A stretch of 64,000 nt of DNA, taken from Lunularia cruciata. Lineage: Eukaryota > Streptophyta > Marchantiopsida > Lunulariales > Lunulariaceae. This document shows, piece after piece, positions 25,301 through 35,870 of the stretch. The stretch covers positions 3,224,001 to 3,288,000 of the forward strand of contig OX419757.1 of NCBI GenBank assembly GCA_948567375.1, written 5' to 3'. The number at the start of each line of letters is the position of its first letter. Position 1 is the stretch's first letter. Both the position numbers and the translations under genes were made by a program. The notes under the pieces were generated by a model. The model worked only from the letters and a program-made list of their open reading frames with translations, was not told the origin of the DNA and did no database searches.

Positions 25301-26102
25301 AGCAGATGACAGAACTCTAGGAAAGTCTAACAAAATCATAAAAATTAGAGAATTACCTACTAAACTAGGTATTACCTACAACTAACATACTCAAACAAAT
25401 AAAATAAAATAAAGTTGTCCAAATTCACTCAAGATCTTGACAATAAACCAACGCTACAGCTGTACAGAAAAACTAAAACAGAAAGTTTTTGAAGTTCTAG
25501 ATAAGATATACACTCTATTCCTTCAATGCTTGCTTGGGAAATCAAACTACGAGTTCCTGAATGTCCATCATTTCATCAAGCACAGGACTGTGAGACATGT
25601 GGGAGGTCCGATGAGAGGTGCAGCTTCAGAGCAGTTGTCGGCCCTAGTACGAAGTATTTTTGAAGCAGACATCAGCAACAATGGACTGCGGTTTCTGTAT
25701 GCCTTGGGGTATAAATTGGACTATGAGATTCTACGCACGGGCTTCTCCTTCCAATTTCAGAGAGTTGTGCCCATTACTGTGAAGGTGTCATGCATATGCC
25801 GACTTCCTCGTCTGCATTGTATTGAGGAAGCTGTGCCGGTGACGCCAACTCTTCATCTGGTAGAAGTGTATGCGCCTGCGTCTGCCGATAATTACTCTGA
25901 GGTGGTGGCTGCCATATCATCTTTCGCGGAGTTTCTGGCGCCGTATGTACATACCTTCAAGCTTCGCATCAAGTATTTTCTTGCAAGGCGTGTCTATTTG
26001 GCATTTTCTCTGTATACAGTCCAGTGGTACCGGTTCAACATCCCTCCTGATAGCTACTCTGCTACCATGAGCTTTGCTTGCAATTCTTTGCGCTACCGGT
26101 AA
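19366..26102 (+). CDS. MED18: Mediator complex subunit 18, with a retrotransposon in intron 3
   Basis: Exons: 19366-19401 (MECIVQGILETQ), 19792-19891 (HVDALEVLLQGLCGGLRETV...), 20134-20191 (...AVQSEIHLCCSLSGPQPVW) and 25586 onward (TVRHVGGPMRGAASEQLSAL...). All junctions are GT-AG and the phases (0, 1, 2) fit. The protein matches plant MED18 along its length: the ETQHVEALEILLQGLCG start, the HVGG-MRG block, FLYALGYKLDYEILRTGF, and the EEAVPVTP and ENYSEV-like segments. MED18 is a head-module subunit that pairs with MED20 and links Mediator to RNA polymerase II. Intron 3 (20192-25585) is 5.4 kb because a copia element sits in it in antisense orientation; the exons are unharmed. The C-terminus is uncertain. 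Read straight through, exon 4 gives 236 residues in total and stops at 26102. A 73 bp intron (25947-26019) or a 47 bp one (25973-26019) would end the protein at 26070 or 26050. Candidate AATAAA at 26316. Confidence 0.88.
20496..20500 (+). repeat. target-site duplication, left copy (TACTC)
   Basis: TACTC directly abuts the TG end of the LTR at 20501, and the identical TACTC lies at 25388-25392 directly after the CA end of the other LTR. A 5 bp duplication is typical of copia integrases. Confidence 0.9.
20501..20997 (-). repeat. 3' LTR of the copia element
   Basis: Begins TGATGAGAACTTTTG on the plus strand and ends ATTAACA, thus TG...CA. It pairs with 24892-25387. The purine-rich AAATGGGAT directly next to it on the internal side (20998-21006, minus strand) is the candidate polypurine tract. 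Confidence 0.92.
21005..24806 (-). pseudogene. degenerate copia gag-pol
   Basis: Minus strand, split among frames by stops and shifts. Gag (24806-24103) ends with a zinc knuckle in which the second Cys is Tyr (CYFYHEKGHIAPLC). The protease site near 23920 reads DSRATSH in place of DSGATSH, so the catalytic Gly is lost. Next are the GAG-pre-integrase domain (broken by a 100 bp tandem duplication, 23335-23530) and the integrase core with Asp, Asp and Glu still visible (HSDVW, RTDGG, NGVAERSN; to about 22840). Reverse transcriptase (22555-22073, with LDVKTTFLNGDL and LYGLKQAPRAW) continues to YVDD near 21970. The RNase H end has TADVFTKALP, and the stop is at 21005. Reading-frame breaks, the protease change and the knuckle change show that it is inactive. 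Confidence 0.92.
23335..23530 (-). repeat. 100 bp tandem duplication in the copia integrase region
   Basis: The block starting CTTTGGGATCT at 23335 is repeated almost exactly from 23435. Since 100 is not a multiple of three, the second copy shifts the frame of the pre-integrase domain. Confidence 0.85.
24892..25387 (-). repeat. 5' LTR of the copia element
   Basis: Begins TGATGAGAACTTTTG and ends ACTAACA (plus strand), then TACTC at 25388-25392. Relative to the other LTR it has more T and A, in line with transition decay. Confidence 0.92.
25388..25392 (+). repeat. target-site duplication, right copy (TACTC)
   Basis: Second copy of the 5 bp duplication flanking the copia insertion; see 20496-20500. 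Confidence 0.9.
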
Positions 26103-28873
26103 TGTAATAACAGGCTCTTGGTAGGCAGTCAACACAAATGGATCAACCAGCAGCTTACGAGTTGAATTGTTCTGCAGCCTTCTACATCTTTCGAAGCCAG
26201 GCGTTTTCACCGGAGTTGTGGCAACAGCTGCTACAGCGGCCGCTTCGTTAACTTCAAGGGCAGCTATAAAATAGTGTCAGGTTAGTCGTCCAAGAACTTG
26301 TTTCCCCAACTCAATAATAAATACTGCAAGTTTATGTTTTCCTGATTCTTATCTTCTTCCTGATTCTTATTCTTATTCCTGATTCCTGCTTTACTCTTGT
26401 TTCCCAGTTCAGTGGTTTTCGAGTTATTTCTGAAAATGCAAAGTTGGCGTTTATTTGATGTTTCAATCAAACAAACTGATATTTGTTGCTTTCCATTTGT
26501 TCTTTGATGCTTAAGCTGCATTCATCACACACAAATCTGGAACTTCTTGCAGAGTGTTACTCTAAGACGACCTGCGGTCGTCCTTAGACTCGTAGCTCGT
26601 CTCAGCAAAAGGGGTGATTGGAACTCTAGCTTCCAGCCTCGCTGCGAAGACCACGGTAAAATTCCAGTTCAAGCACTGCGACTCCTATCTCGGAGCCATT
26701 AACTCTGGATAAATGAAACAAACCTTCGATGTAGTGGCGCATTCATTTAGAGAGATTTGTTGTTGGTTAGCTGTGAGTTTTGTTGTGATATAAGAACTGT
26801 GGAGTAGTGCAGAGATTCGACCGATATAATTGATCTTGCGCTTTGTAGGAGTAGATGATGGACATCAGTGCTCTCCTGTTCCCATCTTTTCTGTCATATA
26901 TTTTCAATCTCAGATTGACCTAGTTACCATTTTAATTAGGTATCACAAGTAATGCAGGTTTTTTCAGTATGAACCTGTCAGTGCATAGCGAAAAGCCTTG
27001 TAGACGATCCGTTTAGAGGTCCTAATCCTCACTCCCAGTGTGCAAAGGAGTAAAGGGTTTTGGAGATTTCGAGGAGGGTTTCTATGAAATTCGAGCCGAA
27101 ACTATCTACACGGAAATTCTAACCGAGAAGTGCACAAACAAGTCATTTCTTTTACTTGCGATTCCATGTCCTTGTTGGAAGTATATTTTGTCCTCACACA
27201 GTCCTTTAACTCACAGAAATTGCTCAAGTGTGTTTGCGTATACATAATCTTTGTCCGTGGATGATCTATATATGGGAAGATGAGCGATGTTAAGTCAGTC
27301 TGATGACATGGTTAGGGATCGTGAACCTGCCATGACTGGTAAAAATGTTCGGCATGTTCAGTGATTTGTGTCTGATTAGGGGCAGCAGTTACTGACATGA
27401 GCTCCCTAGCCCATGCCACCGAGTTTTGAAGTTTTGCAACTTTGAGAGCAATATTCTAGATTATCAACCAACTGCAGTGTTGATTAGGCACAGGTTTCGA
27501 GGTGTACTGCGAGTAGAAGGAAAAGAGCATTTGATCGGTCGACACAACTGTGCTCAATGTTATCTAATTCAGAACATTAGGATTACCGCAGTCATGCATT
27601 GTGGAAGAGTTCTCGAACAGCGAGATTAGAACTAGTTTATAGGCTTACTCGAGTAAACGTAATCAAAATCCTGATTTAGTTTGTACGTACAGAACACCTT
27701 TAACTTTGCTTCATGACTCCCTGGAAGTAAAGATACTAAACCGATTCTTCCCATATACGTAACCAGGATCAAAACACACATTTCTGCATAGCTGATTGGC
27801 TCATTTGAGCTCATGAGACACCACTGGGATCTATAAACACTCGGTGCTAGAATGCAGAGAGTGAGGTGGATCAAAAACAGACCAGACGTCTACGTGGTAG
27901 TATCTGTTCAGTCTTAATAAGAGTTCAAACAGGGATCGTCTTACAATCGAATGACAGGACCACAAGAACAACTACACTACTGCAATTAATCTTTATGAGA
28001 GCTCATACAGAGAGCATCTTACTATCCTCGCCATCCAGGACCAGATACACATCTACATGTCATTGAGGTGACGGTCTCTCTCTACCTTCTTTTGAATAGT
28101 TGTTTATCTAGTTCCGAGAATCTGAGAAGTACTTTAGGTGATGATTCCGGAACTCTTCCAGCTTCGCGGACGGCCAGTCTGGATCAAAACTAGAAATTTC
28201 TGTCCTGTAACCTACCAATGCCACTTCTGCAGCAACCTCCCTTAATTTCATCTGCTTCCTGCTAAATTTTTGCTGATGTCGTATCTCTTAGCACACGAAG
28301 CACGAGAACGCTAAAGGAAGATCGTTTACAGACGAGCTCCATGGTTTACACCCAACATAATTGTAGACCATCCCATGAGTTGATGATCAATACAATTTCT
28401 GGTGTTCAAGAGGGAGATGCACAAGCAATCAAGTCATCAGTTAAGAAGGCCCGATGTGCGAGTTTTGTTGAAGCCTCTAACCCGATGTGCAATATACCGT
28501 TCGTTAGAAAGACATCCAGAGAGAGAGAGAGAGGGAGAGAGAGGGTTCAAGGCTTCGCTCCAAAAGCAAACGATCATAGCAGATGAACGATTCCTTGAAC
28601 CCTAAATTACTCCAACTACAGTTCTCCATCTTGAGAGCTTTCCTTCACTCCGTGTCCTGCTCACTCGCAGACCCGTCCGCGATGTAATAACCTTTCAACT
28701 GAAGGTTGTGTCGTGCTCAAGGAACTCCACGATTTCACAACATACTCCATAGCAGGACAAGTGAACGGAGAGAAAACCTGGCTTAGCGACTAATTCAACC
28801 TATCGGATCTCACCGATGTGTTCCGTACCAATAGATAATCTCTCCCCGTTCCAAGAACACACTTTTCATGGAT
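26103..28873. other. intergenic region between MED18 and TXNL4B
   Basis: MED18 3' flank, then no recognisable gene; MED18 and TXNL4B converge here. An imperfect inverted repeat lies at 26561-26589 (TCTAAGACGACC, TGC, then GGTCGTCCTTAGA, one bulge). A GA-rich microsatellite lies at 28516-28546. Confidence 0.4.
28516..28546 (+). repeat. (GA)n microsatellite
   Basis: About 30 bases of GAGAGA with two GGG interruptions. Confidence 0.8.
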
Positions 28874-29329
28874 TCAGATTTCCTTATACAGCAACTGGAA
28901 CTTAGGAACCCTATCAGGAGGAAGCGGACAAGTGACAATCACTTTCCCTTTCATCGCTCCTCTGTAGATTGTCTCCACGACGTCGATGAAGTCCTGCTTA
29001 CTGTGGAACGCTCCGATCCATTTCGTGTGATCAGGAGTTCCGGAATCCATCTTCATATGTTCGGCGTTGAAGAAAAACAATGTTGCTGGAATCAGAGTGA
29101 TGTCGAAGTACTTCAAGTAAACCTGAATTTCCTCCGAGTCGACATCCACCAGTGCGATTCGGGCGAATTTCGATACTTCTCTCACCGCCTTGGCGAGAAT
29201 GTCATCAAGCTGCAAACACACCGCATCAGTGGCACGCCCGACGCGTAAAATGAGAACTGTATCAATCGTGTTGAGGATCAGCTCATCGACCTCTTCCTTG
29301 GTTGCTACGTTCGGCAGTAAGTAGCTCAT
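28874..29329 (-). CDS. TXNL4B: thioredoxin-like protein 4B / DIM2-like splicing factor
   Basis: A single open exon of 151 residues on the minus strand. It begins MSYLLPNVATKEEVDELI and carries VLILRVGRATDAVCLQLDDI, YFDITLIPATLFFFNAEHMK, SPDH-like and KQDFIDVVETIYRGAMKGK, ending in PKFQLLYKEI. This is the TXNL4B (DIM1-like protein) pattern: human TXNL4B is 149 residues and ends with the same QDFID...IYRGAM...PKY-LLY layout, whereas DIM1/TXNL4A is 142. The fold is a thioredoxin fold without a CxxC pair. Family members act in pre-mRNA splicing, in contact with PRP6 of the U4/U6.U5 particle. The ATG at 29329 was chosen by homology; an in-frame upstream ATG (29386) would add 19 non-conserved residues. 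The lack of introns contrasts with the other genes here. Confidence 0.9.
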   Translation of the reverse strand: MSYLLPNVATKEEVDELILNTIDTVLILRVGRATDAVCLQLDDILAKAVREVSKFARIALVDVDSEEIQVYLKYFDITLIPATLFFFNAEHMKMDSGTPDHTKWIGAFHSKQDFIDVVETIYRGAMKGKVIVTCPLPPDRVPKFQLLYKEI

Positions 29330-30886
29330 CCTCCAATTCCAACTCCAGTTAATCAAGTTCAACCGTTCAATTTCATTCAACTCCACCCTTATAGACAGCG
29401 GTGGAGAAATCTACGAGCTGTCAGCACCGCCCCCTAATCGCAACACCATTTGCTGAATCGATGTCATCGGGACACCTAATAACCTAACTTTACAGCTTGA
29501 CATCAATATTCGCCACTCTCGCGATCGGAGAATCCGCAATTTTCACGCCATCTGTGTCTTTCTACAGCAAAACTTTCTTCAACTGGTAACTTCTCCGGCA
29601 GAAACCGGACCTCCAGAGCCAAATGTCTAGGCCTTACAGAAGGGCAGAAATCTTACCAAAAGTCTGCCAGTGCGAATCATTACCAAATTATAAATGGGGC
29701 AGCGAACAAGGATCTAAAGTCGGTTAATTTAGTTCTAATTCTGCCATGCTAAGATGAGATTAACTTAATATCGATCCCCCTCCACAAATGGAGTCCATCT
29801 TTCTTTAGTTGACCCTTACAATGATCAAACGTTCCTACTCCACTTTGAATGTAAACATCTAACGGTACGTGGGTAATTAAAAACAATACGGTACTCTGTA
29901 GAAATTTGGAATCTATTCAGTAAATGTTTTAGATATCATAACTCTTTGATCGTTCAAAGGTACAAACTGACACGATTTGAGTGGTTCCCTTGAGAAGAGA
30001 CCTGTGGTTAATGGAAGACGGTTTAGGTGGGTTGGAGGGAGGACAGAATGCCTGAAGGATTAGCAATTCTTAATTTGAGTGTGTAAATGTCCTCCTAGAA
30101 AAGACCGTGAAGTCCTTTGGCTGTTTCCAGGAGCAAGAAGTGGGAACATCCCCCACCTTTCTAGACTTTTCTTCCAACTCATGATTGAGCCATTTGGCAA
30201 GTGACACTAGATAATCGTACTCCATCCGATGAAATGGGAACGTCATTCTTAGACATGCTTTGTAGTATGATCCAAATCTTTTGGAAACAACTTGTAATTT
30301 TGTCCTCAATAGGCCACATACCCTCTCTCAAGTCCTCCAGGAGTTTTGCAACTTATGCGGTCTACCCGAACTCAAAAGCAATTCGATATTTCTTGGTTGA
30401 CGGTGAATTTTTGCGACTCTGAGCTCAGTGCTCTGACAAGTGAAAAGACAGTACTACCATTTCCATTGATATTTGTAGTTCACTTTCTCTCTAAGCCTAT
30501 CACACATTCTCATCATTTGTAAATTTTATGTGTGCTTGGCACAAACTTATGAAGCCCTCACTTGCAAACATGGAATTTCAAAAGGCGTGGGTCTTTGACT
30601 CAGAAGACGAGCTTGATGCCGCGGCTTCTCGCAATATTAAAGCACCTGATGTTGCAAATTGACGTCATATTTCTCGTCGGTGGAAAACCGTAAGATGCAT
30701 GAATAGTGGACTCACAAGTTGACTTGATCTTACCAATGAGATGTTACACATGAACATGGGTTTAATCGGTTTAAAGACTTGTTGATAAAGACAGTACTCT
30801 GCAGAAAATCCTCCTCGCGCTGATAAGCTGACAATGTAATGTGGAAGTTCCTGCTAAAACCTCAGCTGGTGTTGTGGGACAACTTA
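29330..30886. other. intergenic region between TXNL4B and the SDR gene
   Basis: TXNL4B upstream sequence and SDR 3' flank. No gene or repeat recognised. Confidence 0.4.
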
Positions 30887-33583
30887 TCAGTCACGCAGAG
30901 GGTAGAATCCTGCTGAAGTGAATCCACCGTCAACTGAAACGTTCTGGCCTGTGATGTAAGAGCTGGCTGGCAAACAGAAAAAAGCGACCGCACCTGCAAC
31001 TTCCTTCGGTTCTCCAACTCGCCGCATTGGAGTCCTACTGACAACATCTGCTACGAAGGTTTCGTTTCTTAGTAACTGCACATGACATATGTATTAAAAT
31101 CAATATTGCTCACTCCTGTCATAGCCTTGAAATAATCAGAAACGGGTGTGTTTCTCGTGTAGGCACGCCCCTGTCGCACCTTTCAAGCAGAATCTGATTC
31201 CAGTGCTTAAGGTCAGAATTTTCTCATATATCCTCGATGCTCGAGAGGTTCAAACATTAAAAAGAGAACTCTTTTGAGAGACAGCAGAAGGCGAGTAGAC
31301 CAGATGATGTCACCATTGTTCCATCAACATTTCTTAACGCAAAAGGGAAGGTATTAAGACTTTACTTCGGGAAGGTATACCTTCCCGAAGTAAACACCGA
31401 AACTATAAGTCAAAGGTCCTCTCCGAGGAAGCGTACATCTTCTCACCAGTTTCGGCAAAAGTTAGAACAACAGAAAGGTAAACGCTTTGCTAACAGCACA
31501 AGGTAGGTAAAGAAAGGAGGACCAACCTCATCGGTGAGTGAAGTTTTGATGTACCACGGTGATACAGAATTCACGCGGATGCCGTGTTTAGCCCACTCGG
31601 AGGATAAATTCTTTGTCACCTGATTCATAGCAGCTGCAACATCCAACCATACAGATGGTTTAGATCTCCATAACGTAAGCACATCCACATCAATATAAGC
31701 CAAGCTTTTCCAACTCCCATGACTTTGATGACAAATGAGGATCGATGGTAAGATATGGGAGAGCGGATTATGGAGACGCTATCGAAGAGAAATTCTGATC
31801 TTACCGAGAATCATCAGAAGCAAGACACCTTATGCACATCTAAACATGAAAAAAAATGTTTGAGAAGCACAACTTTCTTGTATTAAAGCTTGCAGCTCCC
31901 GTCTGATCAGGAATGTGGCAATCAAATATATGGCGGTAGCATGCACGAATATCAATCAGTCAGATCTTAAACCCCAAACACATAGGTCTCTACTTATAAG
32001 AAAAGTATTGCGCTCTAAGGATAGACATCCACAACTTATGTACCTTTTGTCATTGCGTAGATAGTGCCTGAATTCAGGGCATTAACACCAGCAACAGATG
32101 AAACGTTCACGATGCTTGCGTTGCCGGACTTCTTCAAAATTGGGTGGGCTAATTGGATGAGTCTGTAAGCGGACTCGAGATTTGTGCTCATTATGAAGTG
32201 ATATTCTTCAGGGGAGTAATCTTGAGCTGGTTTCCTTATGTTGGTCCCAACATTGTTAACCTGAAAAGCAAGACACACATAGTTAGCGAAACCGGAAGTA
32301 CGAGAAAACCATATATCAGTAAATAACCACAGTTCATTCCCAGTTCACATGACCAATATGTTCGTGGTAGGAGAACCTGCAATGAAACTTGATTACCTTA
32401 ATGCTGCGGTTGCAGGAACAACAATGCTCGTCGGGGTACATAGAACAGAGAGTATATATGAAAGAAATGAGATGGAAATATGAACTATCGCACCAGTATG
32501 TCAAGCTTTCCCCCAAACGCTTTACTAACTGCTTGAATAAGAGTTTTCCGAGCTTCCTCCGAGGTCACATCGCATGCAGACCCTTGAGCTGGAAGTCCAG
32601 CCGCTTTCCATTCACTTAAGCAGCTCTGCAGTTGTTCTTGTGACCTAGAACAAATGTAAACGGATGCTCCCAGCGCCAGAAATTCATCCACAACAGCCTT
32701 TCTGCAAGCGGGTGGACATGAATTAGATTGTGTTAGTGGATGCAAGTATGCATAGCATCGGGAACAAATAGGAAAATTTTTCTTCTTCCCCAATACTGGA
32801 TACATTACAACACTGTCCCAGCCCACAACCCCTAACACCATACTGACTTGCAAACGAGGACCTCTTGTAGAATTTAAGGTACAACACCTTGTATTTGTCA
32901 TTGCCCTTTCAGAGACCTCACTCTAAGAATAGGGCTCTAGTACCTCTCAGGCACTTTCTGAGTAATTGTCTTCGTCTTCTTATTGTGAAGATCATAGAGC
33001 TAAAACCCGTAAGGTCAGGCTCATGGGAGAATGCTGAAAACTCGTGCTGATTTCTTTTATGAGTGAAAAATCATATAATTGCAAAAGCAAGATCCTGAAT
33101 GTTCCTGTTGTGATGTTTTTTTTGAACTCGAATGAGAACCAAGCTTCCTCATATTGTTGGAGACGAAAACAATCCAGGACAGAATGCTTAAGACAAACAA
33201 TTGACTGCAAAGAACACAAGACTGCTCATAATTGGCAACCGATAGACTTAGCAGTCCCAATGACGTTCAGAAACAGCACATTGAGTGAACAAAACTCAAC
33301 TGCTACATGGAGTACAGATCATTTGGAGCCTGGACTTGGACAGGCAGTCAGTATTTGCACTATTATAGTCGAAGATGAGCACTATTATAGTTGAAGATAA
33401 CTTACAAGTCTACAACACCCATTCCTAGAATGGCTGTCGATCCTAAGTATATTATCAATAGCAGCTCTCGGTTAAGTACATGCAGCCCTGGAGCGCAAAA
33501 GCTTACCCAATTCCTCTGGTACCTCCGGTGACCAGAGCTGATTTGCCCTGTAGAGTCCACCGTGAAGAAACTTTCTCTGCCAT
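30887..33583 (-). CDS. tropinone reductase-like short-chain dehydrogenase/reductase
   Basis: Five exons on the minus strand, 33507-33583, 32494-32701, 32044-32260, 31527-31633 and 30887-31075, with GT-AG introns and consistent phases, give 265 residues (normal for this family). Classical SDR signs: the cofactor site TGGTRGIG at 19-26, with the following RS of YICSRS suggesting NADPH; NNVG at 97-100 in place of NNAG; and catalytic Ser150 (NVSSVAG), Tyr163 and Lys167 (YAMTK). The C-terminal [15 protein letters not shown] and [11 protein letters not shown] are typical of the plant tropinone-reductase-like group. The real substrate cannot be told from sequence, and tropinone itself is unlikely in a moss. 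Intron 1 (805 bp) is the longest. Intron 4 holds a perfect 34 bp palindrome. The start is the only ATG just before the cofactor motif. Confidence 0.93.
31361..31394. repeat. perfect 34 bp palindrome in SDR intron 4
   Basis: The left arm TTTACTTCGGGAAGGTA (31361-31377) is followed at once by its exact reverse complement (31378-31394) with no spacer. It lies between exons 4 and 5 of the SDR gene, in the intron 31076-31526. Confidence 0.95.
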
Positions 33584-33918
33584 CTTTTCTCCTTCAGATA
33601 GATTTATCCACACAATGCGCTCTGGATTTAGTGCCGTTCAAAAGCTGGATTATGAAATCACGGATCGAGACGACGTCGAGAATTCGGAAAATCGGAGCTG
33701 CCACAATGCCAATTGTAGATTACACTTGAGAGGATGGATGTTCAGCCCCTCCACTTCTGACTGACAGTTCCCCCTACAGTAGGATTTGATAGGTGTGAGG
33801 TTACAACTGCGCAGTTATGACACGTGTACAGTATTGCAGTATGGTTGCAGTATTGCAGTATGGTTTTGTTACCATATGACAACTCAATTCGTGCATTTAT
33901 GCATTAATCTAATACTAA
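33584..33918. other. SDR upstream region
   Basis: Promoter side of the SDR gene. Near 33834-33862 a short unit (GCAGTATTGCAGTATGGTT) is duplicated in tandem. No other gene seen. Confidence 0.4.
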
Positions 33919-34020
33919 TTGGGGCTTAACCCCATTTTACCTCTTAGGTCTCATCCGTGTCTAGCTTGATGGGGTCTTCCCAGCCTTCGTGTTATTCTTG
34001 TTCTACGCGGGCGCCTTATT
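33919..34020 (+). repeat. GGGGCTTAGCCCC dispersed repeat, copy 2
   Basis: TTGGGGCTTAACCCCATTTT, then CTTGATGGGGTCTTCCCAGC, then CTACGCGGGCGCCTTATTCC: the same blocks in the same order as copy 1. An inverted partial copy lies about 0.5 kb away at 34510-34560. Confidence 0.75.
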
Positions 34021-34509
34021 CCTCATTATTATTTTCGCGCATCATGCTAGCTTATGATTCCACTTGTGATTTTTAAGACTGGTGAAAATGGAATATAACT
34101 TTTAAATCAATTCAGTTTGGGACAAATGTCGTACATGATTAAGTAAAAGGATAGGTTTTCTCAGGACGACGAGAAAATGGTCAACTTCTTACTTAACACC
34201 ATGAAGGAATTAGTGACTCTTTAGAATTAAAAACATAATTTGCCCTAGTGAGCCACTAGACTTGCAGTAAGCTCTTTAAATGTCCAATGCGATGGGCGAT
34301 GTTATAATATATCGCTTATATCAGGGAGAGGATTATACAGAAATCAAATGATATATCTTGTTAGGGTCTTATTTTGTTATAGTATAAGTAAAATTGATAA
34401 CAACACCAATCTAAGAATTCAATGCAAAATTTGACCTTAATTCAACTTTTTGCAAAAGCTTATATTTTATAAAAAGGATTTTCCAGATTTTTTCAAATAG
34501 ATAGAGATG

Positions 34510-34560
34510 AAGGCGACCACGTAGAACACATGAAGGACGGGAAGACCCCATCAAGCTTTA
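34510..34560 (-). repeat. GGGGCTTAGCCCC dispersed repeat, inverted partial copy
   Basis: Read on the minus strand it gives GCTTGATGGGGTCTTCCCGT, CCTTCATGTG and CTACGTGGTCGCCTTC, matching the 3' two thirds of the family. It faces copy 2, so the pair brackets about 490 bp of AT-rich DNA. Confidence 0.6.
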
Positions 34561-34633
34561 CTAGGGAGAAGGAGAGATAAAAGATTAGAATAAATTCACT
34601 AGATTTTTTTAAAGAATATTGTTCTAGAATACA

Positions 34634-34662
34634 TTATATATATATATATATATATATATATG
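34634..34662. repeat. (TA)n microsatellite
   Basis: An uninterrupted run of about 14 TA units in AT-rich intergenic DNA. Confidence 0.9.
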
Positions 34663-35773
34663 ACCTCCAGCTGATAAAAAAGTAATTATATTTTTCTTTT
34701 CTTTTCATGAAATTATCATTTGGTTGGTTAATAACTTTACAATAAGAATATATTATAATTAATGAATAAATTCCTTGTAATGGTCACAATTTTAGACATC
34801 CACCTTATATCAGTTAAAGATATTTCTTTGAACTGAAGTTGGGAGCATAATTCTCTTAGGGATAATGTTGACTCTTCCTTATGGAAATTAGAATACAAAT
34901 ATTAACAAAAGAGAAGGAAAAATTAAAAATTCCACCATGTATCTTATGAAGGAGAAAATATCATATAATATGCTAACAGTAGATAATAATTGTGAATTTA
35001 GTTATCACTGTAAAACCACTAGATCAAATTTATCTTCTAAACCTAGTTACGAGTGTATCACCGTTACTTTTCTGATGCTTCAAATCTAGCTTCATGTTTG
35101 TGTGTAAGTAATTGGTGTTTGATCCATATTAGTGATATTTTCTTAAGTCGAATTCAAGAGACTATATTAATTTAATTAACCATACTGAACTAGTCATCTT
35201 AAAATTTGAGGACATTCACCATAGGAATTATGGAGTTAGAGAGTCATAAAATAATGAATATATTTATTTATATCTGAACAAAACATTTAGAAGCTTACTA
35301 AACTCGTGTATTAATCTAGTCGTATGGGTATGAAAAGTGAGCAAGTTAATTATTGTACAGACATACATGTTGTTGGTGTTATATGTATAACACGGAAACA
35401 TGTATATCAGAGTTATAACTGATTTTTTTTAATCTTTTATCTTCATATAATCGAAAAAATTCATGGATTCAATAGGAAAATTTTAATATTTATCCATTCA
35501 AGTGTCGTTGAATTCTGTGCAACAGCCCAAGGATCTTGATTTTGCTTAAATGGATGAATAAAGAAAATAATTATTATATAAATATGAATCAAATTAAAGA
35601 TTATGAAAATTTTACTGCATATCAGAATTAAATTGGTTTATTAATTGTAAGTCTGTATAGGTGATGTATCCGTATAGATGATTTTCCGCCTTATGTTTAT
35701 GTTCATGGACCTTATGACTCGAAGTGTTATGATATTTTAGGTGCGGTGGGGCATATTTTTCATATCTATACTA
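34663..35773. other. very AT-rich intergenic stretch
   Basis: Dense in stop codons on both strands; no gene or defined repeat seen. Confidence 0.4.
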
Positions 35774-35870
35774 TTGGAGTTTAGCTCCACTTTAAAAAGA
35801 ATTTCTCACCCTTGTAAGGTTTGAAGGAGTCTTTCCATGCTTTGCGTTTTCTACTCGGTCTCCTTCCTCC
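35774..35870 (+). repeat. GGGGCTTAGCCCC dispersed repeat, copy 3 (diverged)
   Basis: TTGGAGTTTAGCTCCACTTT keeps the palindromic start with compensating changes in both arms (GGAG/CTCC). CTTTCCATGCTTTGCG and CTCGGTCTCCTTCC follow. Like copy 4 it is preceded by ATACTAT. Confidence 0.6.

Larger units (their letters stand above)
20501..25387 (-). mobile_element. Ty1/copia LTR retrotransposon in MED18 intron 3
   Basis: A 4.9 kb element with LTRs at 20501-20997 and 24892-25387, TG...CA ends and a perfect 5 bp target duplication. Internal order on the minus strand is gag, protease, integrase, reverse transcriptase, RNase H, which is copia rather than gypsy order. The LTRs differ at many sites (about 15% by eye), mostly transitions, so the insertion is old. 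The coding part is broken (see the gag-pol entry). The primer site next to the 5' LTR (starting GGTTATGGGCCCACAG on the minus strand, just below 24892) does not match the common initiator-Met consensus TGGTATCAGAGC. It lies antisense to its host gene. Confidence 0.95.
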
